A stretch of 64,000 nucleotides of DNA, taken from NCBI RefSeq assembly GCF_027497355.1, contig NZ_CP114909.1:3236001-3300000 (forward strand). The letters are read 5' to 3'. Under the pieces are notes generated by a model. The model was not told where the DNA came from and did not search any database. It saw only the letters and a program-made list of their open reading frames with translations. This document shows, one piece after another, positions 18,935 through 28,716 of the stretch. Position numbers and translations under genes: made by a program. Within the stretch, counting starts at the first letter, position 1; each line of letters starts with the position of its first letter. Source of the stretch: Micromonospora sp. WMMA1947. Lineage in GTDB: Bacteria > Actinomycetota > Actinomycetes > Mycobacteriales > Micromonosporaceae.

Positions 18935-20215
18935 ATGCACACCCCCGAGAACGAAGCCCTCCGCCGCGACGCCGCCGACCCCGGCCACCGGCACCTGTTC
19001 CACATCCCACCCGCCGACGGCGGGCGCTACCCCGACACGGCGTACCTCGCCGGCAACTCGCTCGGCCTGCAGCCCCGGGCCACCCGGGACGAACTCCTCG
19101 CCGATCTGGACGCCTGGCAGCGCCTGGGCGTCGAGGGGCACCTGGAGTCGGAGCGGCCGTGGCTGCCGTACCACGAGCTGCTGACCGCACCGGCCGCCCG
19201 CCTGGTCGGCGCGCTGCCCGCGGAGACCGTGGTGATGAACTCCCTGACCGTCAACCTGCACCTGCTGATGGTCAGCTTCTACCGCCCGGCCGGCGAGCGC
19301 ACCCGGATCGTGATCGAGGACAGCGCGTTCCCCTCGGACAGCTACGCGGTGCGCAGCCAGGCCCGCTTCCACGGCCTGGACCCGGACACCACAGTCGTAC
19401 GCCTCAAGCCGCGCCCCGGCTCCGACACGCTCGGCACCGAGGACGTGCTGGACTTCCTGGCCCGCGAGGGTCACACGGTGGCGCTGCTGATGCTCGGCGG
19501 CGTGAACTACCTGACCGGCGAGCTGATGGACATCCCCGCCATCACCGCCGCCGGCCGGGCCGCGGGCGCGGTGGTCGGCTGGGACCTGGCGCACGCCGCC
19601 GGCAACGTGCCGCTGGCGCTGCACGACTGGGACGTCGACTTCGCCGCCTGGTGCTCGTACAAGTACCTCAACTCCGGCCCGGGTGCGCTGGGCGGCGTCT
19701 TCGTCCACGAGCGGCACCTCGGCGACCCGTCGATCCCGCGGTTCGAGGGTTGGTGGAGCACCGAGGCGGCCACCCGGTTCGAGATGACCCCGGTGTCCCG
19801 GCCGCCGGCCACCGTGGAGGCGTGGCAGATCTCCAACCCGCCGATCTTCGCGATGGGCCCGGTGCGGACATCGCTGGAGCTGTTCGACTCCGTCGGCATG
19901 CCGGCGCTGCGCGAGCGCAGCCTGCGGCTCACCGCCTGGCTGGAGCAGCTGCTCGACGAGGTGACGCCGGGCCGTCCGCTGACAGTGGTCACCCCGCGCG
20001 ACCCGGCTCGCCGCGGTTGCCAGCTCTCCGTGCGTATCGGGGTGGGCAGCGCGAACGAGCTGACCAAGCGCCTGCGGCACGAGCACGGCGTGGTCGCCGA
20101 CGCCCGGGAGCCGGACATCGTCCGGTTCGCGCCGGTGCCGCTGTATTCCACGTACCACGACTGCTGGCGGGTCGCCGAGGCGCTGGCGGCAACTGTTGAG
20201 AAGGAGGGGTCATGA
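18935..20215 (+). CDS. kynU: Kynureninase
   Basis: The 426-residue PLP enzyme cleaves kynurenine or 3-hydroxykynurenine to (3-hydroxy)anthranilate and alanine. Motifs include YLAGNSLGLQPR, GWDLAHAAGNVPL and WCSYKYLNSGPG, the last holding the PLP lysine. The start ATG 18935 follows a GAGAGAG purine run, and frame upstream overlaps kynA without homology. The stop overlaps kmo as ATGA. Since kmo follows, the natural substrate here is probably 3-hydroxykynurenine. Confidence 0.95.
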   Translation: MHTPENEALRRDAADPGHRHLFHIPPADGGRYPDTAYLAGNSLGLQPRATRDELLADLDAWQRLGVEGHLESERPWLPYHELLTAPAARLVGALPAETVVMNSLTVNLHLLMVSFYRPAGERTRIVIEDSAFPSDSYAVRSQARFHGLDPDTTVVRLKPRPGSDTLGTEDVLDFLAREGHTVALLMLGGVNYLTGELMDIPAITAAGRAAGAVVGWDLAHAAGNVPLALHDWDVDFAAWCSYKYLNSGPGALGGVFVHERHLGDPSIPRFEGWWSTEAATRFEMTPVSRPPATVEAWQISNPPIFAMGPVRTSLELFDSVGMPALRERSLRLTAWLEQLLDEVTPGRPLTVVTPRDPARRGCQLSVRIGVGSANELTKRLRHEHGVVADAREPDIVRFAPVPLYSTYHDCWRVAEALAATVEKEGS

Positions 20216-21540
20216 CGGAGCGCGACGAGATCGCGGTGGTGGGCGCCGGGCTGGCCGGCTGCCTGCTGGCCTGCTACCTGGCGCGGCGCGGCTACCCGGT
20301 GGCCCTCTACGAGCGGCGGCCCGACCCGCGTACCGGCACCGTCGAGCGAGGCCGGTCCATCAACCTGGCGCTGTCCGAGCGCGGCCTGGACGCGCTGCGC
20401 CGCATCGGCCTGGAGGACGAGGTGATGGCGGACGCGCTGCCGATGCGCGGCCGCATGATCCACCCGGTCGAGGGCGAGCCGGAGTTCCAGTCGTACAGCG
20501 GCTCCGGGGACCGGGCGATCAACTCGATCAGCCGGGGCGCGCTGAACAACGCGCTGCTCGACGCCGCCGCCGCGCTGCCGAACGTGCGCGTCGCGTTCGA
20601 CCACCGGCTGGTCGGGCTCGACCCGCTCGGCGGCGAGATGACGTTCGAGACGCCGCAGGGCAAGGTCACCGCCACCGCCTCGGTCGTCCTCGGCGCCGAC
20701 GGCGCCGGCTCCGCGGTGCGCGGGCAACTGCTCGCGTACGGGGGAGTGACCGAGAGCCTGGACTTCCTCGACTACGGCTACAAGGAGCTGACCATCCCGC
20801 CGCTGGGCGGGGAGTTCGCGCTCGACCCGGGCGCGCTGCACATCTGGCCGCGCGGCACCTCGATGATGATCGCGCTGCCGAACCCGGACCGCTCCTTCAC
20901 CTGCACGCTGTTCTGGCCCACCCACGGCACCCGCAGCTTCGCCTCGCTCAGCAGCCCGGCGGCGATCGAGCAGTTCTTCGCCACCCACTACCCGGACCTG
21001 GTCCCGCTCGCACCGAACCTGGTCGACGACTACCAGCACAACCCGGTCGGTGTGCTCGGCACGGTGCGCTGCACGCCGTGGCAGGTGGCAGGCAAGGTCG
21101 GCCTGATCGGCGACGCCGCGCACGCCATCGTGCCGTTCTACGGCCAGGGCGCGAACTGCGCGTTCGAGGACGTGGTCGAGCTGGACCGCTGCCTCGACGA
21201 GTGCGACGACGAGTGGGCGTCCGCGCTGCCGCTGTTCCAGCACCGCCGCCAGGACAACGCCGAGGCGATCGCCCGGATGGCGCTGGCGAACTTCGTGGAG
21301 ATGCGGGACAAGGTCGCCTCGCCGGTGTTCCGCACCCGCAAGCAGGTCGAGCACGCGCTGGAGCGCGCGCTGCCCGGCCGCTACGTCTCCCAGTACGAGC
21401 TGGTCTCCTTCTCCACCACCCCGTACGCGCAGGTGCGCCGCCGGGTGCGCGCGCAGTACGCGGTGGTCGGCGCGGTCGCGGCCGGCGCGGTCGCGCTGCT
21501 GGCCGGTGGGGTCCGCGCGGCGCTGGGGCGGCGGCGATGA
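20212..21540 (+). CDS. kmo: Kynurenine 3-monooxygenase with C-terminal hydrophobic segment
   Basis: The 442-residue FAD-dependent hydroxylase makes 3-hydroxykynurenine. The FAD-binding GAGLAG is at residues 11-16, and GDAAHAIVPFYGQGANCAFE, the second FAD motif, is near 300. At the C-terminus (about 417-438) a hydrophobic stretch AVVGAVAAGAVALLAGG is followed by RRR, like a tail anchor. Mitochondrial KMO is membrane-bound by its C-terminus, whereas the well-studied Pseudomonas enzyme is soluble, so this feature is notable. It is coupled by overlaps to kynU and to the dehydrogenase gene. Confidence 0.93.
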   Translation: MTERDEIAVVGAGLAGCLLACYLARRGYPVALYERRPDPRTGTVERGRSINLALSERGLDALRRIGLEDEVMADALPMRGRMIHPVEGEPEFQSYSGSGDRAINSISRGALNNALLDAAAALPNVRVAFDHRLVGLDPLGGEMTFETPQGKVTATASVVLGADGAGSAVRGQLLAYGGVTESLDFLDYGYKELTIPPLGGEFALDPGALHIWPRGTSMMIALPNPDRSFTCTLFWPTHGTRSFASLSSPAAIEQFFATHYPDLVPLAPNLVDDYQHNPVGVLGTVRCTPWQVAGKVGLIGDAAHAIVPFYGQGANCAFEDVVELDRCLDECDDEWASALPLFQHRRQDNAEAIARMALANFVEMRDKVASPVFRTRKQVEHALERALPGRYVSQYELVSFSTTPYAQVRRRVRAQYAVVGAVAAGAVALLAGGVRAALGRRR

Positions 21541-23042
21541 CGCTCTGGGATCCCCGGCTGATGACCGGGCACGCACCGGACGGCCCCGGCCTGCTGCGCA
21601 ACTTCGTCGGCGGCGAGTTCGTCGACGCCGGTTCCCGGTTCACCAAGCGCAGCCCGGTCACCGGCGAGCCGGTGTTCGAGGTGGCCGAGGCGTCGCAGTC
21701 GACAGTGGACGACGCGGTCGCGGCGGCCCGGGCGGCGCTGCGCGGCCCGTGGGGCCGGATGGGGGAGCGGGAACGCGCCGAGGTGCTGCGCCGGGTCGCC
21801 GACGAGCTGGAACGGCGCTTCGACGACCTGGTGGCCGCCGAGGTCGCGGACACCGGCAAGGCCATCTCGCAGGCCCGGACGCTCGACATCCCGCGCGGCG
21901 CGGCCAACTTCCGGGCGTTCGCCGAGATCGTGGCCACCGCGCCCACCGAGTCGTTCACCACAGTCACCCCGGCCGGGGGCCGGGCGCTGAACTACGCGGT
22001 CCGCAAGCCGGTCGGCGTGGTCGCGGTGATCGTGCCGTGGAACCTGCCGCTGCTGCTGCTCACCTGGAAGGTCGCCCCGGCCCTGGCCTGCGGCAACGCC
22101 GTGGTGGTCAAGCCCAGCGAGGAGACCCCCGCCTCGGCCACGCTGCTGGCCGAGGTGATGGCCGCGGCGGGCGTGCCGGACGGCGTGTTCAACCTGGTGC
22201 ATGGTTTCGGCCCCGGCTCGGCCGGCGAGCACCTGACCCGGCACCCCGGGGTGGACGCGATCACGTTCACCGGCGAGTCGGCGACCGGCAGCGCGATCAT
22301 GCGCGCCGCCGCCGACGGCGTGAAGGCGGTCAGCTTCGAGCTGGGCGGCAAGAACGCCGGCCTGGTGTTCGCCGACGCCGACCTGGACGCGGCGGTCGCC
22401 GGTTCGGTGCGGTCCAGCTTCACCAACGGCGGCCAGGTGTGCCTGTGCACCGAGCGCATCTACGTGCAGCGGCCGGTGTTCGAGGAGTTCACCGCGCGCC
22501 TGGCCAAGCGCGCCGGCGAGCTGGCGTACGGCTGGCCGGACGACGAGGCGACGGCGAACATGCCGCTGATCTCGCACGGGCACCGGGACAAGGTGCTCGG
22601 CCACTACGCGCTAGCCCGCACCGAGGGCGCCGAGGTGCGCGCCGGTGGCGGCACGCCGCGCTTCGGCGACGCCCGCGACGGCGGGGCGTACGTGCAGCCG
22701 ACGGTGCTCACCGGACTCGGCCCGGACGCCCGCACCAACCAGGAGGAGATCTTCGGCCCGGTGGTGCACGTCGCGCCGTTCGACGACGAGGACGAGGCGT
22801 TCGCGCTGGCCAACGGCACCGCCTACGGCCTGGCGGCGACGGTGTGGACGCGGGACGTGGGCCGGGCGCACCGGGCCGGCGCCCGGCTCGACGCCGGCAT
22901 CGTCTGGGTCAACACCTGGTTCCTGCGCGACCTGCGCACCCCGTTCGGCGGGGTGAAGGCGTCGGGTGTGGGCCGCGAGGGCGGCGTGCACTCGCTCGAC
23001 TTCTACTCCGAGCTCACCAACGTCTGCGTGGATCTCACATGA
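21537..23042 (+). CDS. nbaE: 2-Aminomuconate 6-semialdehyde dehydrogenase
   Basis: This 501-residue NAD-dependent aldehyde dehydrogenase should oxidise 2-aminomuconate semialdehyde to 2-aminomuconate. Family motifs include VIVPWNLPLLLLTWK, FELGGKNAGLVF with the catalytic-region Glu, NGGQVCLCTERIYV with the catalytic Cys, and EEIFGPVVHV. The ATG 21537 overlaps the kmo stop. Position between kmo and the meta-cleavage genes makes the semialdehyde substrate very likely; hydroxymuconic semialdehyde is the closest alternative. The symbol follows the nitrobenzoate (nba) cluster of Pseudomonas. Confidence 0.88.
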   Translation: MTLWDPRLMTGHAPDGPGLLRNFVGGEFVDAGSRFTKRSPVTGEPVFEVAEASQSTVDDAVAAARAALRGPWGRMGERERAEVLRRVADELERRFDDLVAAEVADTGKAISQARTLDIPRGAANFRAFAEIVATAPTESFTTVTPAGGRALNYAVRKPVGVVAVIVPWNLPLLLLTWKVAPALACGNAVVVKPSEETPASATLLAEVMAAAGVPDGVFNLVHGFGPGSAGEHLTRHPGVDAITFTGESATGSAIMRAAADGVKAVSFELGGKNAGLVFADADLDAAVAGSVRSSFTNGGQVCLCTERIYVQRPVFEEFTARLAKRAGELAYGWPDDEATANMPLISHGHRDKVLGHYALARTEGAEVRAGGGTPRFGDARDGGAYVQPTVLTGLGPDARTNQEEIFGPVVHVAPFDDEDEAFALANGTAYGLAATVWTRDVGRAHRAGARLDAGIVWVNTWFLRDLRTPFGGVKASGVGREGGVHSLDFYSELTNVCVDLT

Positions 23043-23098
23043 GCGCGCGTGGTGGGCAGAATGGCCGGAATCCCCAGCGACGTAAGCGAGGAGCCGCC

Positions 23099-23896
23099 AT
23101 GACCGTGGACATCGAGGCCGCCAACCGGGAACTGGCAGTGGCCCGGCAGGACGGCAAACCCTGCCCGCCGCTGCGCGGCCGGCTGCTGCCCGAGGGCGAC
23201 ATCGAGGCCGCGTACCAGGTGCAGCAGGTCTACACCCGGCAACGGCTGGGCAAGGGACACCGCCGCGTCGGCGCGAAGATCGGCCTGACGTCGCGGACCG
23301 TCCAGGAGAGCTTCGGCGTCTTCCAGCCCGACTTCGGGGTGCTCTTCGACGACATGGCCGTCGGCGACGGCGTCGAGGTGCCGATCGACCGGCTGCTCCA
23401 GCCGCGGGTGGAGGCAGAGATCGCCTTCGTGCTCGGCGCGGACCTGCCGGACGAGCGGGTCACCACTGTCGACCTGATCCGGGCGGTGGACCACGTGCTG
23501 CCGGCCATCGAGATCGTCGACTCGCGGATCGCCGACTGGGACATCTCCATCGTGGACACGGTGGCGGACAACGCCTCCAGCGGGCTGTTCGTGCTCGGCA
23601 CCGCGCCCCGGCGGCTCGCCGACGTCGACCTGCGGCTGTGCGGCATGGTGCTGGAGCACGCCGGTGAGCCCGTCTCGGTCGGCGCGGGCGCGGCCTGCCT
23701 CGGCAATCCGCTGCACGCGCTGCAGTGGCTGGCCGCGACCATGGCCCGGGCGGGCGACCCGCTCAAGGCCGGCGACGTGGTGCTCTCCGGCGCGCTCGGC
23801 CCGATGGTGCCGGTCACGCCCGGCGCCGCGTACGAGGCGCGCATCTCCGGGCTCGGCTCGGTGCGTACCTGTTTCTCGAAGGAGGCCACCTCATGA
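23099..23896 (+). CDS. nbaH: 2-Oxopent-4-enoate hydratase
   Basis: A 265-residue member of the hydratase/decarboxylase family (MhpD/DmpE). It shows [29 protein letters not shown], the metal-site segment [12 protein letters not shown] and [10 protein letters not shown]. It adds water to 2-oxopent-4-enoate to give 4-hydroxy-2-oxovalerate. The QPDFGVL segment favours the hydratase branch over the decarboxylase paralogue that lies two genes downstream. ATG 23099 has GAGGAG-like sequence upstream; its stop overlaps the next start. Confidence 0.88.
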   Translation: MTVDIEAANRELAVARQDGKPCPPLRGRLLPEGDIEAAYQVQQVYTRQRLGKGHRRVGAKIGLTSRTVQESFGVFQPDFGVLFDDMAVGDGVEVPIDRLLQPRVEAEIAFVLGADLPDERVTTVDLIRAVDHVLPAIEIVDSRIADWDISIVDTVADNASSGLFVLGTAPRRLADVDLRLCGMVLEHAGEPVSVGAGAACLGNPLHALQWLAATMARAGDPLKAGDVVLSGALGPMVPVTPGAAYEARISGLGSVRTCFSKEATS

Positions 23897-24828
23897 CTGT
23901 CGGAGTGGCGGTGCTCGGGTCGGGCAACATCGGCACCGACCTGATGATCAAGGTGCTGCGGCTCAGTGAGAGCCTGCGCATGGTGGCGATGGCCGGCATC
24001 GACCCGGCCTCGGACGGTCTGGCCCGGGCCCGCCGGCTCGGCGTGACCACCACCGCCGAGGGCGTCGACGGCCTCGTCGCGCTGCCCGAGTTCGCCGACG
24101 TCCAGCTCGTCTTCGACGCCACCTCGGCCGGCGCGCACAAGCGGCACGACGAGGTGCTGCGGGCGCACGGCCGCACCGTCGTCGACCTGACGCCCGCCGC
24201 GATCGGCCCGTACGTGGTGCCGCCGGTGAACCTCGACGAGCACCTGGGCGAGCCGAACGTCAACATGGTGACCTGCGGCGGGCAGGCGACGGTGCCGATC
24301 GTGCACGCGGTCGGCCGGGTCACCCCCGTGGCGTACGGCGAGATCGTCGCCTCGATCGCCTCGAAGTCGGCCGGCCCGGGCACCCGGGCCAACATCGACG
24401 AGTTCACCGAGACCACCGCCCGCGCCATCGAGGTGGTCGGCGGCGCCGAGCGCGGCAAGGCCATCATCGTGCTGAACCCGGCCGACCCGCCGCTGCTGAT
24501 GCGGGACACGGTCTACTGTCTGTGCCCGGACGCCGACGCCGACCGGGTGAAGATCGCCGCCTCGGTGGCCGACATGGTGGCCGCCGTGCAGGAGTACGTG
24601 CCCGGCTACCGGCTCAAGCAGGACGTGCAGTTCGACGCCGTGGACACGTACGCGCCGGTGCTGGGCCGGCACTTCACCGGCCTGCAGGTGTCGGTGTTCC
24701 TGGAGGTCTCCGGCGCCGGGCACTACCTGCCCGCGTACGCCGGGAACCTGGACATCATGACGTCGGCCGCGCTGCGTACCGCCGAGCGGCTGGTGGCGCT
24801 GCGTTCCCCGGAGGGGGCACCCCGATGA
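23893..24828 (+). CDS. nbaJ: Acetaldehyde dehydrogenase (acetylating)
   Basis: The 311-residue MhpF/DmpF-type enzyme has an N-terminal NAD fold ([17 protein letters not shown]) and the catalytic Cys in [13 protein letters not shown]. It turns acetaldehyde into acetyl-CoA and in this family forms a channelling complex with the aldolase, which is the next gene (4-bp overlap at 24825). This pair closes the route from tryptophan to pyruvate and acetyl-CoA. Confidence 0.95.
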   Translation: MTVGVAVLGSGNIGTDLMIKVLRLSESLRMVAMAGIDPASDGLARARRLGVTTTAEGVDGLVALPEFADVQLVFDATSAGAHKRHDEVLRAHGRTVVDLTPAAIGPYVVPPVNLDEHLGEPNVNMVTCGGQATVPIVHAVGRVTPVAYGEIVASIASKSAGPGTRANIDEFTETTARAIEVVGGAERGKAIIVLNPADPPLLMRDTVYCLCPDADADRVKIAASVADMVAAVQEYVPGYRLKQDVQFDAVDTYAPVLGRHFTGLQVSVFLEVSGAGHYLPAYAGNLDIMTSAALRTAERLVALRSPEGAPR

Positions 24829-25880
24829 CCGATCTGTACATCCAGGACGTGACGCTGCGCGACGGCATGCACGCCATCGCCCACCGCTACACGGTCGACC
24901 AGGTGCGTACCATCGCCGCCGCGCTCGACGCCGCAGGTGTGGCGGCGGTCGAGGTGGCGCACGGCGACGGCCTGGCCGGTTCCAGCGTCAACTACGGGCA
25001 CGGCGCCGCCGCCGACGCGGACTGGATCGCCGCCGCCGCCGAGGTGCTGACCACCGCGCGGCTCACCACGCTGCTGCTGCCGGGCATCGGCACCATCGCC
25101 GACCTGAAGGCGGCCAAGGCGCTCGGCGTGACGAGCGTCCGGATCGCCACGCACTGCACCGAGGCGGACATCTCCGCCCAGCACATCGCGTGGGCCCGGG
25201 AGAACGACATGGACGTCTCCGGGTTCCTGATGATGTCGCACCTCAACGACCCGGCCGGGCTGGCCGCGCAGGCCAAGCTCATGGAGTCGTACGGCGCGCA
25301 CTGCGTCTACGTCACCGACTCGGGCGGGCGGCTGCTGATGTCGGACGTGGCGCAGCGCGTCGACGCGTACCGGCAGGTGCTGGAACCCGAGACGCAGATC
25401 GGCATCCACGCCCACCACAACCTGTCCCTGGGTGTGGCGAACAGCGTGCTGGCGGTCGAGCACGGCCGGATCCTCGGCGACGGCCCGCTCGGTTCGCCGT
25501 CCGGGCGGACCGTCCGGGTGGACGCGTCGCTCGCCGGCATGGGCGCGGGCGCGGGCAACGCGCCACTGGAGGTCTTCGTCGCGGTCGCCGAGCTGCACGG
25601 CTGGAAGCACGGCTGCGACGTGTTCGCGCTGATGGACGCCGCCGACGACCTGGTCCGCCCGTTGCAGGACCGGCCGGTCCAGGTCGACCGGGAGACGCTC
25701 TCCCTGGGGTACGCGGGCGTCTACTCCAGCTTCCTGCGGCACGCCGAGCGGGCCTCGGCCAAGTACGGCGTGGACGTCCGCTCGATCCTGGTCGAGCTGG
25801 GCCGTCGCCGGATGGTCGGCGGCCAGGAGGACATGATCGTGGACGTGGCTTTGGACCTGGCGGCTAAGGAGAACTCATGA
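24825..25880 (+). CDS. nbaI: 4-Hydroxy-2-oxovalerate aldolase
   Basis: The 351-residue DmpG/MhpE-type aldolase begins with [17 protein letters not shown], the family's metal-binding TLRDG segment, and has [15 protein letters not shown] with two His ligands and [15 protein letters not shown]. It splits 4-hydroxy-2-oxovalerate into pyruvate and acetaldehyde. Overlapping starts and stops on both sides (24825, 25877) show tight coupling with the dehydrogenase upstream and the decarboxylase downstream. Confidence 0.95.
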   Translation: MTDLYIQDVTLRDGMHAIAHRYTVDQVRTIAAALDAAGVAAVEVAHGDGLAGSSVNYGHGAAADADWIAAAAEVLTTARLTTLLLPGIGTIADLKAAKALGVTSVRIATHCTEADISAQHIAWARENDMDVSGFLMMSHLNDPAGLAAQAKLMESYGAHCVYVTDSGGRLLMSDVAQRVDAYRQVLEPETQIGIHAHHNLSLGVANSVLAVEHGRILGDGPLGSPSGRTVRVDASLAGMGAGAGNAPLEVFVAVAELHGWKHGCDVFALMDAADDLVRPLQDRPVQVDRETLSLGYAGVYSSFLRHAERASAKYGVDVRSILVELGRRRMVGGQEDMIVDVALDLAAKENS

Positions 25881-26650
25881 TCGGGCCGGACATCGCCGGC
25901 ATCGCGGAGAAGCTGGGCGCGGCGGCCGACGACGCCACCGCGATCCCGCAGCTGGCCGCCGAGACCGGCCTCGACGTCGACGCCGCGTACGCGGTGCAGA
26001 CCGCGCTGGTGCAGCGCCGCCTCGACCGGGGTGAGCGGCTGGTCGGCCTCAAGATGGGGCTGACCAGCAAGGCCAAGATGGCGCAGGTCGGCGTGGACGA
26101 GGTGATCTGGGGTCGGCTGACCGACGTGATGCGGGTACCGGACGGCGGCGGCGTCGACGTGGGCGACTTCATCCACCCGCGCGTCGAGCCGGAGGTGGCG
26201 TTCCTGCTGGACCGGCTGCCCGACCCGGGCGAACCGGTCGGCTCGTTCACCCGTGCGGTACGGGCGGTCGCCCCGGCGATCGAGCTGATCGACTCCCGGT
26301 ATGCGAACTTCACCTTCTCGCTGCCGGACGTGATCGCCGACAACACCTCGGCCGCCGCGTTCGTGGTCGGGCCGTGGTCGCCGGTCCCGGACGGACTGGA
26401 CAACCTCGGCGTGGTCCTGGAGATCGACGGGCGGGTGGCACAGGTCGGCTCGACCGCAGCCATCCTCGGCGACCCGCGCCGCGCGCTGGACGAGGGCCTG
26501 CGGCTGGCCGGCCGGCACGGCGTCCGGCTGCGCAAGGGCTGGGTGTTCCTGGCCGGCGCGGCCACCGCCGCGGTGCCGCTGCGCCCCGGGGCGCACGTCC
26601 GCGCCACAGTGGAGAAGCTGGGTTCCGCCTCCCTGAAGGCCATCCCATGA
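25877..26650 (+). CDS. nbaG: 4-Oxalocrotonate decarboxylase
   Basis: The 257-residue protein is the second hydratase/decarboxylase family member of the operon. It has [30 protein letters not shown] and [14 protein letters not shown]. The [10 protein letters not shown] segment is characteristic of 4-oxalocrotonate decarboxylases (DmpH/XylI), in contrast to the hydratase gene at 23099. It removes CO2 to give 2-oxopent-4-enoate. Hydratase and decarboxylase of this family usually work as a complex. Coupled by overlap to its neighbours. Confidence 0.88.
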   Translation: MIGPDIAGIAEKLGAAADDATAIPQLAAETGLDVDAAYAVQTALVQRRLDRGERLVGLKMGLTSKAKMAQVGVDEVIWGRLTDVMRVPDGGGVDVGDFIHPRVEPEVAFLLDRLPDPGEPVGSFTRAVRAVAPAIELIDSRYANFTFSLPDVIADNTSAAAFVVGPWSPVPDGLDNLGVVLEIDGRVAQVGSTAAILGDPRRALDEGLRLAGRHGVRLRKGWVFLAGAATAAVPLRPGAHVRATVEKLGSASLKAIP

Positions 26651-27072
26651 CCGCCCGCGTGGTGGCCGGGAAGGCCGTGCCGCGCGGCGCGTTCCCGCAC
26701 GTCAAGGTGGCCGGCGGGTTCGTCTACGTCTCCGGCACGTCGTCGCGCCGGCCGGACAACACGTTCGCCGGGGTGTCAGTGGACGAGTTCGGCACCACCG
26801 ACCTGGACATCCGCGAGCAGACCCGGGCCGTGGTGGAGAACATCCGCGACCTGCTCCGCTCGGTCGGCGCCGACCTGAGCGACCTGGTGCAGGTCACCAC
26901 CTACCTGGTCAACATGAACGACTTCGGCGGCTACAACGAGGTGTGGGCGGAGTTCTTCGACGCCACCGGGCCGACCCGGACCACAGTCGCCGTGCACCAG
27001 CTTCCGCACCCGCATCTGCTGATCGAGATGCAGGCCGTCGCCCTACTTCCGTCGGGAGGTTCCCATGAGTGA
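26647..27072 (+). CDS. nbaF: 2-Aminomuconate deaminase (RidA/YjgF family)
   Basis: A 141-residue RidA-fold protein with [45 protein letters not shown] and [15 protein letters not shown]. RidA proteins hydrolyse enamines or imines, and specialised members deaminate 2-aminomuconate to 4-oxalocrotonate. The pathway around it needs just this step, so that role is inferred with good support. The stop overlaps the next gene by 8 bp. Confidence 0.87.
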   Translation: MTARVVAGKAVPRGAFPHVKVAGGFVYVSGTSSRRPDNTFAGVSVDEFGTTDLDIREQTRAVVENIRDLLRSVGADLSDLVQVTTYLVNMNDFGGYNEVWAEFFDATGPTRTTVAVHQLPHPHLLIEMQAVALLPSGGSHE

Positions 27073-27589
27073 GATCGCCGAGCCGTTCAGCTTCTCCGGC
27101 TGGATCGGCGAGAACCAGCACCTGCTCAAGCCCCCGGTGGGCAACAAGGAGATGCTGCCCGGCAGCGACGACTTCATCGTCATGGTGGTGGGCGGCCCGA
27201 ACCAGCGCACGGACTTCCACGTCGACCCGTACGAGGAGTTCTTCTACCAGGTCAAGGGCAACATGCACATCAACCTGATGCTCCCCGAGGGGCCGCGTAC
27301 GGTGCACGTGCGCGAGGGTCAGATGTGGATGCTGCCGCGCAACACCCCGCACTCGCCGCAGCGTCCCGAGGCCGGCTCGATCGGCATGGTGATCGAGCGG
27401 GTCCGCGAGGAGGGCACGCTGGAGAAGTTCCAGTGGTACTGCGCCGAGTGCGACCACAAGGTGCACGAGGTGGAGTTGCAGGTCCGCGACATCGCCGCCG
27501 ACCTGCCCCCGGTCTTCGCCGCGTTCTACGCCGACGAGAAGGCCCGCACCTGCGACAACTGCGGCGCGCTGCACCCGGGCAAGGGCTGA
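27065..27589 (+). CDS. nbaC: 3-Hydroxyanthranilate 3,4-dioxygenase
   Basis: A 174-residue cupin dioxygenase that opens the ring of 3-hydroxyanthranilate. The iron ligands expected for the family are present as His52, Glu58 and His96 ([13 protein letters not shown] and [10 protein letters not shown]). The C-terminus has two CxxC pairs (YCAEC and TCDNC) that form the rubredoxin-like iron site of the bacterial enzymes. Its ATG lies 8 bp inside the end of the deaminase gene. The product is unstable and is passed to the decarboxylase encoded next. Confidence 0.95.
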   Translation: MSEIAEPFSFSGWIGENQHLLKPPVGNKEMLPGSDDFIVMVVGGPNQRTDFHVDPYEEFFYQVKGNMHINLMLPEGPRTVHVREGQMWMLPRNTPHSPQRPEAGSIGMVIERVREEGTLEKFQWYCAECDHKVHEVELQVRDIAADLPPVFAAFYADEKARTCDNCGALHPGKG

Positions 27590-27592
27590 CGC

Positions 27593-28588
27593 GTGCCGGT
27601 CGTGGACGTGCACACGCACGTCGTACCGAAGGGGTGGCCGGACCTCGCCGCGGCGTGCGGCGGGTCCGGCTGGCCCTGGCTGCGGGTGGACTCCGAGCGC
27701 GCCGCCATGATCATGGTGGGGGAGACGGAGTTCCGCCCGATCGGCGCGCAGTGCTGGGACGCGCCGACCCGGCTCGCCGACATGGACGCCGACGGCGTGG
27801 ACGTGCAGGTCGTCTCGCCCACCCCGGTGTTCTTCAGCTACGACCGCCCGGCCGACCAGGCGGTCAAGGTGGCCCGGATCTTCAACGACCTCACGCTCGA
27901 GGTCACCGCGGCCGGCAACGGGCGGCTGGTGCCGTTCTGCCAGGTGCCGTTGCAGGACCCGGACGCGGCCTGCGCCGAGCTGGACCGCTGCCTGTCGGCC
28001 GGGCACGCCGGGGTGGAGATCGGCAACCACGTCGGCGACCGGGATCTGGACGACGAGGGCATCGTGCAGTTCCTGACCCACTGCGCCGAGGTCGGCGCGC
28101 CGGTGTTCGTGCACCCGTGGGACATGCCCGGCGGCCCTCGGCTGGACCGGTGGATGGCCCGCTGGCTGACCGGGATGCCGGCCGAGACGCATCTGTCGGT
28201 GCTGGCGCTGATCCTCGGCGGCGTGTTCGACCGGGTGCCGGAGTCGCTGCGGATCTGCTTCGCCCACGGCGGCGGCAGCTTCCCGTTCTGGCTGGGCCGC
28301 GCCGACAACGCCTGGCACCGCCGCGGCGACCTGGTACGAGGCGCGTCCAGCGCGCCGCCCAGCTCCTACGTCGACCGGTTCCACGTCGACTCGGTGGTCT
28401 TCGAACCGGCCGCGCTGCGGCTGCTGGTGGACACCATGGGCGCCGAGCGGGTGCTGCTCGGCAGCGACTACCCGTACCCGCTGGGGGAGCGGCCGGTCGG
28501 TGACGTGGTGCACCGGGCGGACTTCCTCACCGACGCGCAGCGGGACGCGCTGCTCGGGGGCAACGCGCTGCGGTTCCTCGGCCGCTGA
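27593..28588 (+). CDS. nbaD: 2-Amino-3-carboxymuconate 6-semialdehyde decarboxylase (ACMSD)
   Basis: The 331-residue amidohydrolase-superfamily enzyme starts with VVDVHTHVVPKGW, whose His7 and His9 bind zinc. It also shows FFSYDRPADQAVKVARIFND, VFVHPWDM, RICFAHGGGSFPFW and LLGSDYPYPLGE with the conserved Asp. ACMSD diverts the ring-cleavage product from quinolinate towards 2-aminomuconate semialdehyde. GTG 27593 starts 3 bp after the dioxygenase stop. It is the last gene of the operon and is followed by a strong hairpin. Confidence 0.94.
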   Translation: MPVVDVHTHVVPKGWPDLAAACGGSGWPWLRVDSERAAMIMVGETEFRPIGAQCWDAPTRLADMDADGVDVQVVSPTPVFFSYDRPADQAVKVARIFNDLTLEVTAAGNGRLVPFCQVPLQDPDAACAELDRCLSAGHAGVEIGNHVGDRDLDDEGIVQFLTHCAEVGAPVFVHPWDMPGGPRLDRWMARWLTGMPAETHLSVLALILGGVFDRVPESLRICFAHGGGSFPFWLGRADNAWHRRGDLVRGASSAPPSSYVDRFHVDSVVFEPAALRLLVDTMGAERVLLGSDYPYPLGERPVGDVVHRADFLTDAQRDALLGGNALRFLGR

Positions 28589-28597
28589 AGCCGGCGC

Positions 28598-28637
28598 GGG
28601 TGCGTCCGTCGTCTCCCTAGTGCCGACGGACGCACCC
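28598..28637 (+). terminator. Terminator of the tryptophan-degradation operon
   Basis: A perfect 14-bp stem (28598-28611 with 28624-28637) and a 12-nt loop, 10 bp after the ACMSD stop. It separates the operon from the amidase gene. Confidence 0.85.
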
Positions 28638-28716
28638 GGCGCTGTTCCCGGGTACGGACCCGCCGGCCGGACGTGTCGCCCGGCCTCCCGGCCGCCGGAC
28701 CGGCAGGATGGACGGC

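Noticed and set aside
17895..19190. Longer version of the Lrp/AsnC gene extending antisense over kynA
   Set aside because: The added residues have no homology, lie opposite kynA, and the GTG at 17894 has a strong ribosome-binding site.
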